DNA from: Aurantimonas coralicida_A
GTDB taxonomy: Bacteria; Pseudomonadota; Alphaproteobacteria; Rhizobiales; Rhizobiaceae
DNA length: 64,000 bases
Assembly (NCBI RefSeq): GCF_036016755.1
Contig: NZ_JAYXIH010000004.1
Coordinates: 1-64,000, forward strand
Direction of reading: 5' to 3'
Shown here in pieces: positions 51,407-60,836 of this stretch; within the stretch, counting starts at the first letter, position 1, and each line of letters starts with the position of its first letter. The notes under the pieces are model-generated. The model was not told the DNA's origin. It saw only the letters and a program-made list of their open reading frames with translations, and did not search any database. The position numbers and the translations under genes are program-made.

Positions 51407-52870
51407 TCACAGCGAAAGGAACGGCGTGCGGCCGCTGTCTTCGAGCTCCCACTGCGCCGTCCACTCGGCATCGGCGCGCGACAGAACCAGGTAATTTCGC
51501 TCGCCTGTATAGATCGCGCGCTTCGACGGCAGCGGCCGAAGACGGATCTTGCGCTTGGGCAGCGGGCTTTCGCCGACCCGCGCCAGGAGACCGAGCATGC
51601 GTGGATAAAAATCGCGGGGCGCCGGATGCGAGATGCCGGATGCGACGAGTTGGTGCAGCCTCGATCCGTCTTTCAACCGCATCTCGCCGCGGGTGGCGAG
51701 ATGGATCTCTCCGGAGACGACGATCACTCTGCCGCGGAATTCTTCCTGACGCACGGCGAGGAGGCGCAGGAAGCGCTGCCATTCCTGCCGATGGGAGCGG
51801 CTTTGCCATTGATCTCGCAGATCGTCCTCCAGCTCGCGAATTTTCGGCACGATGTCGGCGATTGCCTCCACCCAGCTCAGCCGAGGGCCGAGTGCGGGAA
51901 CGCTCGACATCAACAGGATGCGCCCACCATCGGGCGTCGCGGCCATGGCGCGTTCGAACCCGGACCAGCCGGCCTCGCCCATCACCCGGTCGGGACGCCG
52001 CTCGCTCCTGAGATCGGGGGCAAGGATGGACAGGCCCGGATAGCGCACGGCCACCCCGAGTGTCCGTCCGCTTGCGTCGAACGCGATGTCGGGCATCGCG
52101 CCATCATTCGCCGCGAGCTGGAACAGGAGAAACATCTCCCGCGCTGCCTCGAACAGCCCGCGCCCGACCGGGCTATCGAGCAGGGGCTCGGGATGGCTGC
52201 CCCAGCCGTCGAAGATGTCGTGGTCGTCCCACATCATGATCGAGGGAACGCGGGCCGCCAGGGTCCGCATCGCCGGCCGGGCGAGGGTTGTCAGATAGCG
52301 GCGGAAATAAAAGTGCCGGACGGCCTCGTGTGCGTCTTCGGTGAAGGCAATGTCGGCCCGCGCCCGCTTGGGCCGTTTGGACCAGCGCCGAACCGCCTCA
52401 TGCGCGGTCAGCACGTCGTCCGCATAGAGCTGATCGCCGCCCTGCAGCATCAGCGCGAAGGGCGCGCGCGCGTGTTCTTCAACGAGACGGTTCCACATCG
52501 CGTCGCGCTCGCCGACGTCGCGGTCCAGATCGCCGTTCTCCTGGCCGTTGCAGGAGACATAGGCGATCCGAACGTTCGGATCGTCGGGCGGCATGATCTC
52601 GAACCGCTCGCCGCCCAGCCGGTAGGAAGCGGGCTGGGCCGCCGGCAAGGAGAAGTCGTAGCGCCAGACCACGACGCCAAACAGCGTCGCGATCGGCTGT
52701 GCCTCAATCGCCACGCCATCGTCGTCGACGTGCAGCGGCGCTGGCTCGTCGCTCTCCGGCCGCACGACAAGCGCGGCGAGGCGGTTGCGATGACCATCGC
52801 CGCCGCGCGCATAAAGAAGCGGTCCGACCCGGTCGATGGCCGGATCACCCTTGCTCTGTTCAGCGAACAT
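51407..52870 (-). CDS. PhoD-like metallophosphatase/phosphodiesterase
   Basis: A 487-aa protein of the PhoD-like class. YVSCNGQEN, LQGGDQLYADDV, MMWDDHDIFDGWGSHPE and VVVSGEIHLATRG give the calcineurin-like metal ligands in order. No signal peptide is seen, so the protein may be cytoplasmic, unlike classical PhoD. Phosphomonoester or phosphodiester hydrolysis is the family function; the actual substrate is unknown. Start ATG 52870. Confidence 0.75.
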   Translation of the reverse strand: MFAEQSKGDPAIDRVGPLLYARGGDGHRNRLAALVVRPESDEPAPLHVDDDGVAIEAQPIATLFGVVVWRYDFSLPAAQPASYRLGGERFEIMPPDDPNVRIAYVSCNGQENGDLDRDVGERDAMWNRLVEEHARAPFALMLQGGDQLYADDVLTAHEAVRRWSKRPKRARADIAFTEDAHEAVRHFYFRRYLTTLARPAMRTLAARVPSIMMWDDHDIFDGWGSHPEPLLDSPVGRGLFEAAREMFLLFQLAANDGAMPDIAFDASGRTLGVAVRYPGLSILAPDLRSERRPDRVMGEAGWSGFERAMAATPDGGRILLMSSVPALGPRLSWVEAIADIVPKIRELEDDLRDQWQSRSHRQEWQRFLRLLAVRQEEFRGRVIVVSGEIHLATRGEMRLKDGSRLHQLVASGISHPAPRDFYPRMLGLLARVGESPLPKRKIRLRPLPSKRAIYTGERNYLVLSRADAEWTAQWELEDSGRTPFLSL

Positions 52871-52951
52871 CGACCCCTGCCCGGATTATCGTCAAACGCC
52901 TGCGCATCAGCCGCTCGGAAGAGCGGCGGCGGCGTTGCGTTTCGATATGGT

Positions 52952-53812
52952 CTATTGGCCCCGGATTCCGCCGACGTCGGACGCTGGATCGTTCGCAGAC
53001 GCGATGGAGGTTCCAGCCGCAAGCTCGGCCGAGACATCCGGCAATTCGGCGTCGCTCGAAAGTCTCCCGGACTTCCCCTGCGGGACTGGGGCGGCCGCGG
53101 CAGCCTGCGCCTCGGCGGGCTTTTGGGTGGGCGACTCGGTGGTCAAACCCTGCCAGAGTGCCAGAAACTGACTGTCTTCCGGCGTCCGCGCCTCTGTCTT
53201 TGCGACCGCAGCCACTTGCGTCCCAGCGTCCGTCTTCGGCGTCGGGTTCTGCCTGATCCGTCCGATGGCGCCGGAGGCGCCCGCTCCGCGGATTTCCGCT
53301 TGGGAGGCCATCCTGACATCGCCGCGACGGCCGCGAGAGACCTTTTCGTAGAACGCGTTGCCCCCCGCGATCACCTTGTAGTTCATGTTATTGTAAGGAA
53401 ATCTCAGCCCGGCCGTATGAAAGAACTTGGCGTTTTCGACGCCGCCGTGCCGCTTGCCGGAAAGAACCTCGGCGGCCGTCTGCATGGCGAGTTCCTTCCC
53501 TGCCCCCATCTGGCGCGTCATCACACCGGGAGCGAACTGGCGCGGTTGGCCGACGACGTCGCAGACATTGGTAGGATAGCGCCCCGATTCCACCCGGTTC
53601 ATCACCACGGTGCCGACCGCCAGCATCCCCTCGGGGTTCGAGCGGTTGGATTCGAAATACATCGCCCGCGCCAGACACTCCTGGCTTGGGCCGTAGCTCA
53701 TCGGCTTGATCACATCCTCAATCTCCGGCGTTCCGACGCAGGCGGCGAGAACGAAGGGCAACAGGATGGTGGATACGCTCGCGAGGCGGCGGAAAGATCG
53801 GATGCTCGTCAT
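52952..53812 (-). CDS. SleB-type cell wall hydrolase, lipoprotein
   Basis: A 286-aa protein. The N-terminal signal LASVSTILLPFVLAAC is a lipobox with Cys at about residue 25. The hydrolase_2 domain follows (ECLARAMYFESNRSNPEGML, the catalytic Glu region, then VGTVVMNRVESGRYPTNVCD and FHTAGLRFPYNN). The C-terminal third is low-complexity (Ala/Gln/Thr-rich). A peptidoglycan amidase or lytic enzyme anchored in the envelope. ATG 53812 fits because it begins the signal peptide. Confidence 0.82.
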   Translation of the reverse strand: MTSIRSFRRLASVSTILLPFVLAACVGTPEIEDVIKPMSYGPSQECLARAMYFESNRSNPEGMLAVGTVVMNRVESGRYPTNVCDVVGQPRQFAPGVMTRQMGAGKELAMQTAAEVLSGKRHGGVENAKFFHTAGLRFPYNNMNYKVIAGGNAFYEKVSRGRRGDVRMASQAEIRGAGASGAIGRIRQNPTPKTDAGTQVAAVAKTEARTPEDSQFLALWQGLTTESPTQKPAEAQAAAAAPVPQGKSGRLSSDAELPDVSAELAAGTSIASANDPASDVGGIRGQ

Positions 53813-53956
53813 GCCGCATCCGTGATGGGAGAAAATGTCCGGAAAGGGGACCGGCGGCGCGATTACGACCCATCGCGGCCGTTTTGACCGCCAGTGTGGC
53901 AGAGTCGCCGCACACGCCGCGGCCCCTCGAAGCGAGGGAGAGACAATCACTGGCGT

Positions 53957-54736
53957 TCAGACGCGGCGCTCGACCATCATCTTCTTGATTTCGGCAATCG
54001 CCTTGGCTGGGTTCAACCCCTTCGGACAGGACTGGGTGCAGTTCATGATCGTGTGACAGCGATATAGCTTGAACGGATCCTCCAGATCGTCGAGCCGCTC
54101 GCCGGTCGCCTCATCGCGCGAATCGATCAGCCAGCGATAGGCCTGCAAGAGGACGGCCGGCCCGAGATAGCGTTCGCCGTTCCACCAATAGGACGGACAA
54201 GAGGTCTGGCAGCAGAAGCACAGGATGCACTCGTAGAGACCGTCGAGCTTCTCGCGATCCGAATGGCTCTGGCGCCACTCCTTCTCCGGCTCGGGCGTCT
54301 CGGTCTTCAGCCAGGGCTCGATCGAGCGAAGCTGGGCGTAAGGCACCGTCAGATCCGGGATCAGATCCTTGACCACCGGCATATGCGGCAGCGGATAGAC
54401 CTTCACCGGCCCGGCGATCTCGTCCATGCCCTTGGTGCAGGCGAGCGTGTTGGAGCCATCGATATTCATGGCGCAAGAACCGCAGATGCCTTCGCGGCAG
54501 GAACGGCGAAGCGTCAGGGTGGAATCGACCCTGTTCTTGATCCACAGCAGCGCGTCGAGGACCATCGGCCCGCAGTCGTCGGTATCGACATAAAAGGTGT
54601 CGGTGCGCGGATTGTTTCCGTCGTCCGGCGACCAGCGATAGATCTTGAATTCGCGGACGTTCGCCGCCCCCGCCGGTTTGTCCCAGACCTTGCCTTCGTT
54701 GATCGTGGAATTCTTCGGAAGGGCGAGTTCGACCAT
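53957..54736 (-). CDS. sdhB: Succinate dehydrogenase iron-sulfur subunit
   Basis: A 259-aa SdhB. The 2Fe-2S motif C-x4-C-x2-C-x11-C appears in SCREGICGSCAMNIDG. The ferredoxin part has CILCFCCQTSCPSYWW and CHTIMNCTQSCPKGLNP for the 4Fe-4S and 3Fe-4S clusters. It is the electron-relay subunit of complex II. Unusually, it is not adjacent to sdhA, which ends at 58972. It presumably has its own promoter in the 391-bp region upstream. Confidence 0.95.
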   Translation of the reverse strand: MVELALPKNSTINEGKVWDKPAGAANVREFKIYRWSPDDGNNPRTDTFYVDTDDCGPMVLDALLWIKNRVDSTLTLRRSCREGICGSCAMNIDGSNTLACTKGMDEIAGPVKVYPLPHMPVVKDLIPDLTVPYAQLRSIEPWLKTETPEPEKEWRQSHSDREKLDGLYECILCFCCQTSCPSYWWNGERYLGPAVLLQAYRWLIDSRDEATGERLDDLEDPFKLYRCHTIMNCTQSCPKGLNPAKAIAEIKKMMVERRV

Positions 54737-55127
54737 GACGCTTTATCCGGTGCCGGTTGGATTGGCCGCAACATAAAGCGTGCGCTGCAAAACACCAGAG
54801 ACGAAACAGCCCGGCAGCGGCGCGAATCGTTTGAATGTCCGGGTTTTTCCCGCATTGGCGAGGCCGGGGACAGCAAACGGCCTTGAACAGTTGCGCAAGC
54901 AGCCCGACCTCATTAACAAAGCCCCGCCGCACGCCCCGTGCCTGGTGCAAGCGTTTCAAACCCGTTTGCGCGGCAGACCATCATTGCACAGGGCCCACCA
55001 TCGCACAGGGCGAACTGCGCCGATACGACGCCGGGGATGACGGCCCGATCGACCGGCCGGCTCCCGCGTATTTGATCGACAAACCGACGCCGGCCATGCC
55101 GTGCGTCGCTAAAAACCGGATGACACC
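54737..55127. other. Divergent promoter region between sdhB and queE
   Basis: 391 bp between the two start codons, which point away from each other. It holds an imperfect tandem pair, CATTGCACAGGGC at 54982-54994 and CATCGCACAGGGC at 54999-55011. I looked for a preQ1 riboswitch ahead of queE and found no recognisable H-type pseudoknot. Nothing else is visible. Confidence 0.5.
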
Positions 55128-55763
55128 ATGACCTATTCGGTCAAGGAGATTTTCTACACACTTCAGGGCGAGGGCCGAAACGCCGGGCGCGCAGCGGTGT
55201 TTTGCCGCTTTGCCGGCTGTAATCTGTGGTCCGGCCGGGAGATCGACCGCGCGACGGCTGTCTGCCAGTTCTGCGACACCGATTTCGTCGGCACCAACGG
55301 GACCGGCGGCGGCAAATTCACCAGCGCGCGGGCACTCGCGGCCGCCATCGCCGCGACCTGGGAGGGCGAGACCGTGCCCGGTCGCCTCGTGGTGCTGACC
55401 GGCGGCGAGCCGCTTCTGCAGGTCGACGATGCCCTCGTCTCCGCTCTCCACGGGGAAGGCTTCGAGATCGCGGTCGAGACCAACGGCACACTCCCGGTGC
55501 CGGTGGCTATCGACTGGATCTGCGTCAGCCCGAAAAGCGGTGCACCGCTCGTCCAGACCAACGGGCAAGAGTTGAAACTGGTCTATCCGCAGGCGGGGGC
55601 CGAGCCGGAGCGTTTCGCCGAGCTGGACTTCGACACGTTGTTGCTGCAGCCGATGGACGGACCGGAGCGGGAAGCGAACACGGCGGCGGCGCTCGCCTAT
55701 TGTCTCGCGCATCCGCGTTGGCGCCTCACCCTGCAAACCCACAAGCTCCTGGGAATTAGATGA
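55128..55763 (+). CDS. queE: 7-carboxy-7-deazaguanine synthase
   Basis: A 211-aa radical-SAM enzyme that forms 7-carboxy-7-deazaguanine in queuosine synthesis. FYTLQGEGRNAGRAAVFCRF is the usual start. The cluster-binding cysteines follow the C-x14-C-x2-C spacing (GCNLW...VCQFCDTDF), as known for the Burkholderia QueE type. GGEPLL and ETNGT are the later family motifs. The stop overlaps queD as ATGA. Confidence 0.92.
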   Translation: MTYSVKEIFYTLQGEGRNAGRAAVFCRFAGCNLWSGREIDRATAVCQFCDTDFVGTNGTGGGKFTSARALAAAIAATWEGETVPGRLVVLTGGEPLLQVDDALVSALHGEGFEIAVETNGTLPVPVAIDWICVSPKSGAPLVQTNGQELKLVYPQAGAEPERFAELDFDTLLLQPMDGPEREANTAAALAYCLAHPRWRLTLQTHKLLGIR

Positions 55764-56116
55764 AAATCACCCAAGCCTTCACCTTCGAAGCCGCTCACCG
55801 ACTGCCCCATGTGCCGCAAACACATCGTTGCCACCGGATGCACGGCCACTCCTACCGGATCGAACTGACGCTCGAGGGGCCGGTGGACCCGCGAACCGGA
55901 TTCGTCGTCGACTTCTTCGACGTCGAGAAAGCCTTCACGCCGCTTCTGGAGCGGCTCGATCACCACACGCTGAACGAGGTCGAGGGACTGGAAAATCCGA
56001 CTTCCGAGAACATCGCCGTCTGGATCTACGATCGGATGAAGGCTGCGCTGCCCGTCACCGCCTCGGTGAAGGTGTTCGAGACGCCGCAGTGCTGGGCCGA
56101 ATATGACGGCCGCTGA
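55760..56116 (+). CDS. queD: 6-carboxytetrahydropterin synthase
   Basis: A 118-aa T-fold protein. FEAAHRLP and HRMHGHSYRIEL supply the three zinc histidines, and FVVDFFDVEK and PTSENIAVWIYD are the usual motifs. It makes the pterin precursor of queuosine. Coupled with queE, and overlapping queC by 14 bp. Confidence 0.94.
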   Translation: MKITQAFTFEAAHRLPHVPQTHRCHRMHGHSYRIELTLEGPVDPRTGFVVDFFDVEKAFTPLLERLDHHTLNEVEGLENPTSENIAVWIYDRMKAALPVTASVKVFETPQCWAEYDGR

Positions 56117-56831
56117 CCAGACCGCCGATCAATCCGCGCTGGTGCTGTTCTCTGGCGGCCAGGATTCGGCGACCTGCCTCGCCTGGGCGCTCGATCGTTT
56201 CACTCATGTCGAGACGATCGGCTTCGATTATGGCCAGCGCCATGCGGTGGAGCTCACCGTGCGGCTCGACGTGCTCGCGGCGATCCGCACGCGCTTTTCG
56301 GCCTGGGACGACCGGTTGGGGGACGACCATCTGGTCGACCTGACGACGCTGGCGAAGGTCAGCGAAACCTCGCTGACGCGTGACGTCGCGATCGTCATGC
56401 AGGCCGATGGCCTGCCCAATAGCTTCGTGCCCGGCCGCAATCTCCTGTTCTTGACCTTCGCGGGAGCGGTCGCCTATCGGCGCGCGATCAAGCACCTGGT
56501 GACGGGGGTCTGCGAGACCGACTATTCCGGCTATCCCGACTGCCGCGACGATACGATGAAGGCGATGCAGCTCGCCCTCAATCTGGGTATGGAGCGCCGC
56601 TTCGTCATCCACACCCCGCTGATGTGGATCGACAAGGCCGAGACCTGGGCGCTGGCCGAGAAGATCGGCGGGGAGGCCCTCCTGGATCTCATCCGCGACG
56701 AGACCCATACCTGCTACAATGGCGACCGGAGCCACCGACACGAATGGGGCTATGGCTGCGGCACCTGCCCCGCCTGCGAGCTTCGGGCGGACGGCTACAG
56801 GCGCTTCCTGGCGGGCAGTTCGACCGCGTAG
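56103..56831 (+). CDS. queC: 7-cyano-7-deazaguanine synthase
   Basis: A 242-aa adenylating enzyme. The P-loop VLFSGGQDSATCLAW, FVPGRNLLFL, and the zinc site in TCYNGD...GCGTCPACELR (four cysteines) identify QueC. It uses ATP and ammonia to make preQ0. GCH-I and QueF are not in the window. It ends 17 bp before the convergent phosphatase gene. Confidence 0.94.
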   Translation: MTAADQTADQSALVLFSGGQDSATCLAWALDRFTHVETIGFDYGQRHAVELTVRLDVLAAIRTRFSAWDDRLGDDHLVDLTTLAKVSETSLTRDVAIVMQADGLPNSFVPGRNLLFLTFAGAVAYRRAIKHLVTGVCETDYSGYPDCRDDTMKAMQLALNLGMERRFVIHTPLMWIDKAETWALAEKIGGEALLDLIRDETHTCYNGDRSHRHEWGYGCGTCPACELRADGYRRFLAGSSTA

Positions 56832-56848
56832 GGAACCGAGGGGCCTGC

Positions 56849-58003
56849 CTATTCCCCCGGGGTAAAAGCGCCTTCAGCCTCTTCTTCGCGTCGTCGCTGT
56901 TCAATGGCGGCGCGAACCTCATCGACGACCGATGGTCGCGCCAGACCCGATTCCGCGGCGTGTTCCGCCGCCATCACCAGAGTCGGTGCAATCGTCACGG
57001 CGACACCAAGGCCCCGCAGTCGCTGTAAGGCGTCGTCGGCGTGGGTTGCCAGCAAGCCGGAGGTGACGTCGCGGATATGGACGGCCAGGATCCGGCCGGG
57101 ATATCGGCGCACTACCTCGGCATAGATGACTGCGTCGCGCTGGCCGGAATCGCCGACCAGCACGAACGGCAATTGCGGATGAGCCGCCATGACGCGCTCG
57201 ATCATTTTCAGCTTGTGGTCGTCGTGGCCACCCGTCAGCCATTTGGTGGCATCGAGGCCGAAATCCTTCAACAGCATCGGACCGAGCGGGATATCGTGCA
57301 GCACCATGAAACGCTCGAACAGATCGAACAGATTCCAGGGACTGGACGAGACGTAGAAGACCGGATTGGTTTCCGGGCCAGCCTCGCCCTCGGCAAGCCT
57401 ACGATAGAGGTGCGTGACGCCGGGAAAGGCGGTCCGGCTCTCGGCCGAGTTCGCCGCCACCGTCCGCCAGTGCTTCAGGAAATTGGTCGCGCCGGTCTTC
57501 ACGATGGTGTCGTCGATATCGGAAATGACGCCGAACCGGGCTTTTGGCGAAACGATACGGATTTCCGCCTTCGCTCCCAGCGGCCGCACGGCGTAATGCG
57601 GCGCCTCGGTGAGGATCAGCTCGACGGGAAGCCATGGGGACGCCTCGCTGAGGGCGGGAGGTTCGATGGTGAGATCGAAATATCCCTCTTCGTCGGTCAG
57701 CACCTCGCCACTGATACCGCCCGCCGAATAAAGGATCCGCGCGCTCCGGATCTCGTCGGTCTCGTAGCGCTTGAGACTGAGCCACACATTGCCGAGGATC
57801 GACTCGGTGTGTTCGGCCGAGATCACGCCCTGATCCTCGATGACCCGGCCGCGCAGCCACAGCCCCTCCGGGGTCTGAAACCCGCGATAGGCGAGCAGAA
57901 TGGGGGTGCCGAGAAGCCCGGCGGCGCGTTTCGCGCGGAAACGGACCCTGTCCCAGAGATTTTCGGCGCGGTGCGCGAGCGCGTGAATTTTTTCGGTTGC
58001 CAT
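56849..58003 (-). CDS. APP1-like phosphatidate phosphatase domain protein (DUF2183)
   Basis: A 384-aa protein. An N-terminal beta domain (YRGFQTPEGLWLRGRVIED) is followed by the catalytic HAD-like part: VISDIDDTIVKTG (DxDxT), FYVSSSPWNLFD, and later HDDHKLKMIERVM and FVLVGDSGQRDAVIYAE. This matches APP1-type phosphatases. Membrane phospholipid or polyphosphate substrates are possible. It lies between queC and the secreted hypothetical. Confidence 0.8.
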   Translation of the reverse strand: MATEKIHALAHRAENLWDRVRFRAKRAAGLLGTPILLAYRGFQTPEGLWLRGRVIEDQGVISAEHTESILGNVWLSLKRYETDEIRSARILYSAGGISGEVLTDEEGYFDLTIEPPALSEASPWLPVELILTEAPHYAVRPLGAKAEIRIVSPKARFGVISDIDDTIVKTGATNFLKHWRTVAANSAESRTAFPGVTHLYRRLAEGEAGPETNPVFYVSSSPWNLFDLFERFMVLHDIPLGPMLLKDFGLDATKWLTGGHDDHKLKMIERVMAAHPQLPFVLVGDSGQRDAVIYAEVVRRYPGRILAVHIRDVTSGLLATHADDALQRLRGLGVAVTIAPTLVMAAEHAAESGLARPSVVDEVRAAIEQRRREEEAEGAFTPGE

Positions 58004-58060
58004 CGAGCAGACGATAGGGCTGCCCGACGGCGCGGCGAGGAAAAGTTTCGCTGACAGGCG

Positions 58061-58090
58061 AAGGGCCGATCGCTCGGCAACCGGCCCTTT
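58061..58090 (-). terminator. Hairpin after the secreted hypothetical gene
   Basis: AAGGGCCG (58061-58068) pairs with CGGCCCTT (58082-58089), loop 13 bases. It is 14 bp past the stop of the minus-strand gene at 58104 and upstream of the phosphatase gene. No strong U-run follows. Confidence 0.55.
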
Positions 58091-58103
58091 CCGCGGCGGA
58101 CGA

Positions 58104-58721
58104 TTATTTGGCGGGCAAGGCTGCCGGCGCCTCGGACTTGACCTCGGGCGTCCGGACGAACGTTCCGGTCGCGCAGGCGTCCGACGTCTCGTTGAGGAAG
58201 GCGAAGATCGTCGTCTGATCGGCGTCGCCGACGCGGCGGTCCTTGAGCATGCGGTCGGCGACCGGCGGCGCCACCACGCTGGCGATGAGATAATCGCGCT
58301 GCGGGTCCGACAATTCGCTCATCGCTTCGGTCGCAAGACAGGTGCAGGCGGCCGGCGTCATCGCTTTCATCTGCACGCCGCAAAGACCCGCGATCATCTC
58401 GATCTGGTTGTCGCCGTTGACGCGTGGCAGCTCGAATTTCTCGCCGACCTCGTTCGACGGCGGGGCGCTGCTCTTGCTCTCCGCCGTGCCTGACCCGGTC
58501 GCTGACGTCGCCGAGCCCGCCGGCGAACCGGAGGCCGTCGCATCGCTCGCCTCGCCGCCCGCAGCGGCTGGTTTCTCGGGCGTTTCCGTCGCGGCTGGGT
58601 CGGCCGGCGTCGGCACGCCTTGTGTTGTCGGCATCTCGGTCGTCGATTGCGCAAGGGCTGGCGCATTCATCAGAGCGAGCGCGGCAATTACCGCGAGCCC
58701 GGCGCCTGTGGATCGAATCAT
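58104..58721 (-). CDS. Secreted 205-aa protein of unknown function
   Basis: A signal peptide (GAGLAVIAALALMNAPALA-Q) is followed by a long Ala/Thr/Ser/Pro/Glu-rich linker of about 70 residues. Then a conserved-looking C-terminal domain with four cysteines (LCGVQMKAMTPAACTCL, SDACATGTF) completes it. The cysteines may form disulfides in the periplasm. It lies between sdhA and the APP1-like gene. I do not recognise it. Confidence 0.7.
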   Translation of the reverse strand: MIRSTGAGLAVIAALALMNAPALAQSTTEMPTTQGVPTPADPAATETPEKPAAAGGEASDATASGSPAGSATSATGSGTAESKSSAPPSNEVGEKFELPRVNGDNQIEMIAGLCGVQMKAMTPAACTCLATEAMSELSDPQRDYLIASVVAPPVADRMLKDRRVGDADQTTIFAFLNETSDACATGTFVRTPEVKSEAPAALPAK

Positions 58722-58917
58722 GCAGTTCCTCCGAAATGACTGAATGTCGGCCGCTCAAGCGGACCGGTCACCGGTGCCCGACGACACACTTAGCACGCCG
58801 ATCGGAATGCGGCAGTCCGGATAGGGCAGGGACAGACATTTCGACTCGATCCGACAAATTCGAGGCCGCGCAGCGAAACCGCCCGTCCTTCGCCGCGCAA
58901 ACCTTCGCGAACGCAAA

Positions 58918-58939
58918 CGGCCGGCCCGAGGGCCGGCCG
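58918..58939 (-). terminator. Hairpin terminator of the sdhCDA operon
   Basis: CGGCCGGCCC (58918-58927) and GGGCCGGCCG (58930-58939) form a perfect 10-bp dyad with a 2-base centre, 33 bp past the sdhA stop. A short T-run (TTTGCG) follows on the transcript strand. It separates sdhCDA from the genes before sdhB. Confidence 0.7.
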
Positions 58940-58971
58940 ACTGAGAAGGCCTGAAGCGGGAGCGATGCTAT

Positions 58972-60834
58972 TCAATACACCCGCGTTTTCGGCTCGATGT
59001 ATTCGATCTCGTTCGACAGCGTGTAGGCATGGACCGGTCGATCCTCGAGCGTCACGGTCTTGGTGCCGGTGTCGCAGAAGCTCAGCGTGTGCTTCATCCA
59101 GTTCGTGTCGTCGCGGTCGGGGAAATCCTCGCGGGCATGGGCGCCGCGCGACTCCGTCCGGTTGCGCGCCGAATCCATCGTCACCACGGCCTGGGCGATC
59201 AGATTGTCGTATTCGAGCGTCTCGATCAGATCCGTGTTCCAGATCAGCGATCGGTCGGTGACCCGCACGTCCTCCGACGCCGACCAGACGTCGTGGATCT
59301 TCTGATGGCCTTCTTCCAGAACCTCGCCGGTGCGGAAGACCGCGCAGTTCGACTGCATGGTCTGCTGCATCCGATCCCGAAGCTCGGCCGTCGGCGTCGA
59401 GCCGGCGGCGTTGCGGAACCGGTCGAGGCGGGCGATCGCCTTGTCGCCAGCATCGGCTGGCAGCGGCGCATGCCCCTCGCCGGGCGTCAGAGTTTCGGCG
59501 CAGCGCAGCGCCGCGGCACGGCCGAAGACGACGAGATCGATCAGCGAATTGGAGCCGAGCCGGTTGGCGCCGTGGACCGATACGCAGGCCGCCTCGCCCA
59601 CTGCCATCAATCCCGGCACCACGGTATCCGGATCGCCGTCCTTCTTGGTCAACACCTCGCCATGATAGTTCGTCGGAATGCCGCCCATATTGTAGTGGAC
59701 CGTCGGCAGCACCGGGATCGGCTCGCGGGTGACATCGACGCCGGCGAAGATCTTCGCCGATTCCGAAATGCCCGGAAGCCGCTCGTGCAGCACGGCGGGG
59801 TCGAGGTGGTCGAGATGCAGGAAGATGTGGTCCTTCTGCTTGCCGACGCCGCGACCCTCGCGGATTTCCAGCGTCATCGCCCGGCTGACCACGTCGCGCG
59901 ACGCCAGATCCTTGGCCGACGGCGCGTAGCGCTCCATGAAGCGCTCACCCTCGGAATTGGTGAGATAACCGCCTTCGCCGCGCGAGCCCTCGGTGATCAG
60001 ACAGCCGGCGCCGTAGATGCCGGTCGGATGGAACTGCACGAACTCCATGTCCTGCAGCGGCAGGCCCGCACGCAAGGCCATGGCATTGCCATCGCCGGTG
60101 CAGGTGTGGGCGGAGGTCGCTGAGAAATAGGCGCGGCCGTAACCGCCGGTGGCCAGGATGGTCTTCTTGGCGCGGAAGCGATGCAGCGTGCCGTCGTCGA
60201 GGCAGAGCGCGATCACACCCCGGCACGCGCCCTCCTCGTCCATGATCAGGTCGATGGCGAAATATTCGATGAAGAACTCGGTGGAGTGGCGCAGCGACTG
60301 GCCATAGAGCGTGTGAAGCATCGCGTGGCCGGTCCGGTCGGCGGCGGCGCAGGTGCGCTGCGCCGGGGGACCCTGGCCGAAGTCGGTGGTCATGCCGCCG
60401 AAGGGTCGCTGGTAGATCTTGCCGTCCTCGGTCCGCGAAAACGGCACGCCGAAATGCTCCAGCTCATAAACGGCGGCCGGCGCCTCGCGCACCAGATATT
60501 CAATGGCGTCCTGGTCGCCCAGCCAGTCCGACCCCTTGACGGTGTCGTACATGTGCCAGCGCCAGTCGTCCTTGCCCATGTTGCCCAGCGAGGCGGCGAC
60601 GCCGCCCTGCGCGGCAACGGTGTGCGAGCGTGTCGGGAACACCTTGGTGATGCAGGCGGTCTTGAGCCCGGCCTGGGCGGCACCCAGGGTGGCGCGAAGG
60701 CCAGCGCCACCTGCCCCGACGACGACGACGTCGAAGGTGTGGTCGGTGATCGGATAGGCCTTGCCGTTCTGGGCCGGGGCGCTGCGATGCGGCTGCCCGG
60801 CTCTATTGCCGTCGGCGGTTCCATTCGTTGCCAT
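58972..60834 (-). CDS. sdhA: Succinate dehydrogenase flavoprotein subunit
   Basis: A 620-aa SdhA. FDVVVVGAGGAGLRA binds FAD, and His71 in SHTVAAQGGVAAS is the covalent flavinylation site. HPTGIYGAGCLITEGSRGEG and the FAD-contact HGANRLGSNSLIDLVVFGR complete the family pattern. The first ~25 residues are a low-complexity extension. It follows sdhD directly. The operon order is sdhC-sdhD-sdhA, without sdhB. Confidence 0.95.
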   Translation of the reverse strand: MATNGTADGNRAGQPHRSAPAQNGKAYPITDHTFDVVVVGAGGAGLRATLGAAQAGLKTACITKVFPTRSHTVAAQGGVAASLGNMGKDDWRWHMYDTVKGSDWLGDQDAIEYLVREAPAAVYELEHFGVPFSRTEDGKIYQRPFGGMTTDFGQGPPAQRTCAAADRTGHAMLHTLYGQSLRHSTEFFIEYFAIDLIMDEEGACRGVIALCLDDGTLHRFRAKKTILATGGYGRAYFSATSAHTCTGDGNAMALRAGLPLQDMEFVQFHPTGIYGAGCLITEGSRGEGGYLTNSEGERFMERYAPSAKDLASRDVVSRAMTLEIREGRGVGKQKDHIFLHLDHLDPAVLHERLPGISESAKIFAGVDVTREPIPVLPTVHYNMGGIPTNYHGEVLTKKDGDPDTVVPGLMAVGEAACVSVHGANRLGSNSLIDLVVFGRAAALRCAETLTPGEGHAPLPADAGDKAIARLDRFRNAAGSTPTAELRDRMQQTMQSNCAVFRTGEVLEEGHQKIHDVWSASEDVRVTDRSLIWNTDLIETLEYDNLIAQAVVTMDSARNRTESRGAHAREDFPDRDDTNWMKHTLSFCDTGTKTVTLEDRPVHAYTLSNEIEYIEPKTRVY

Positions 60835-60836
60835 GG

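Noticed and set aside
54737..55127. preQ1 riboswitch ahead of queE
   Set aside because: No conserved aptamer stem and A-rich tail could be located. The region shows only an imperfect tandem repeat.
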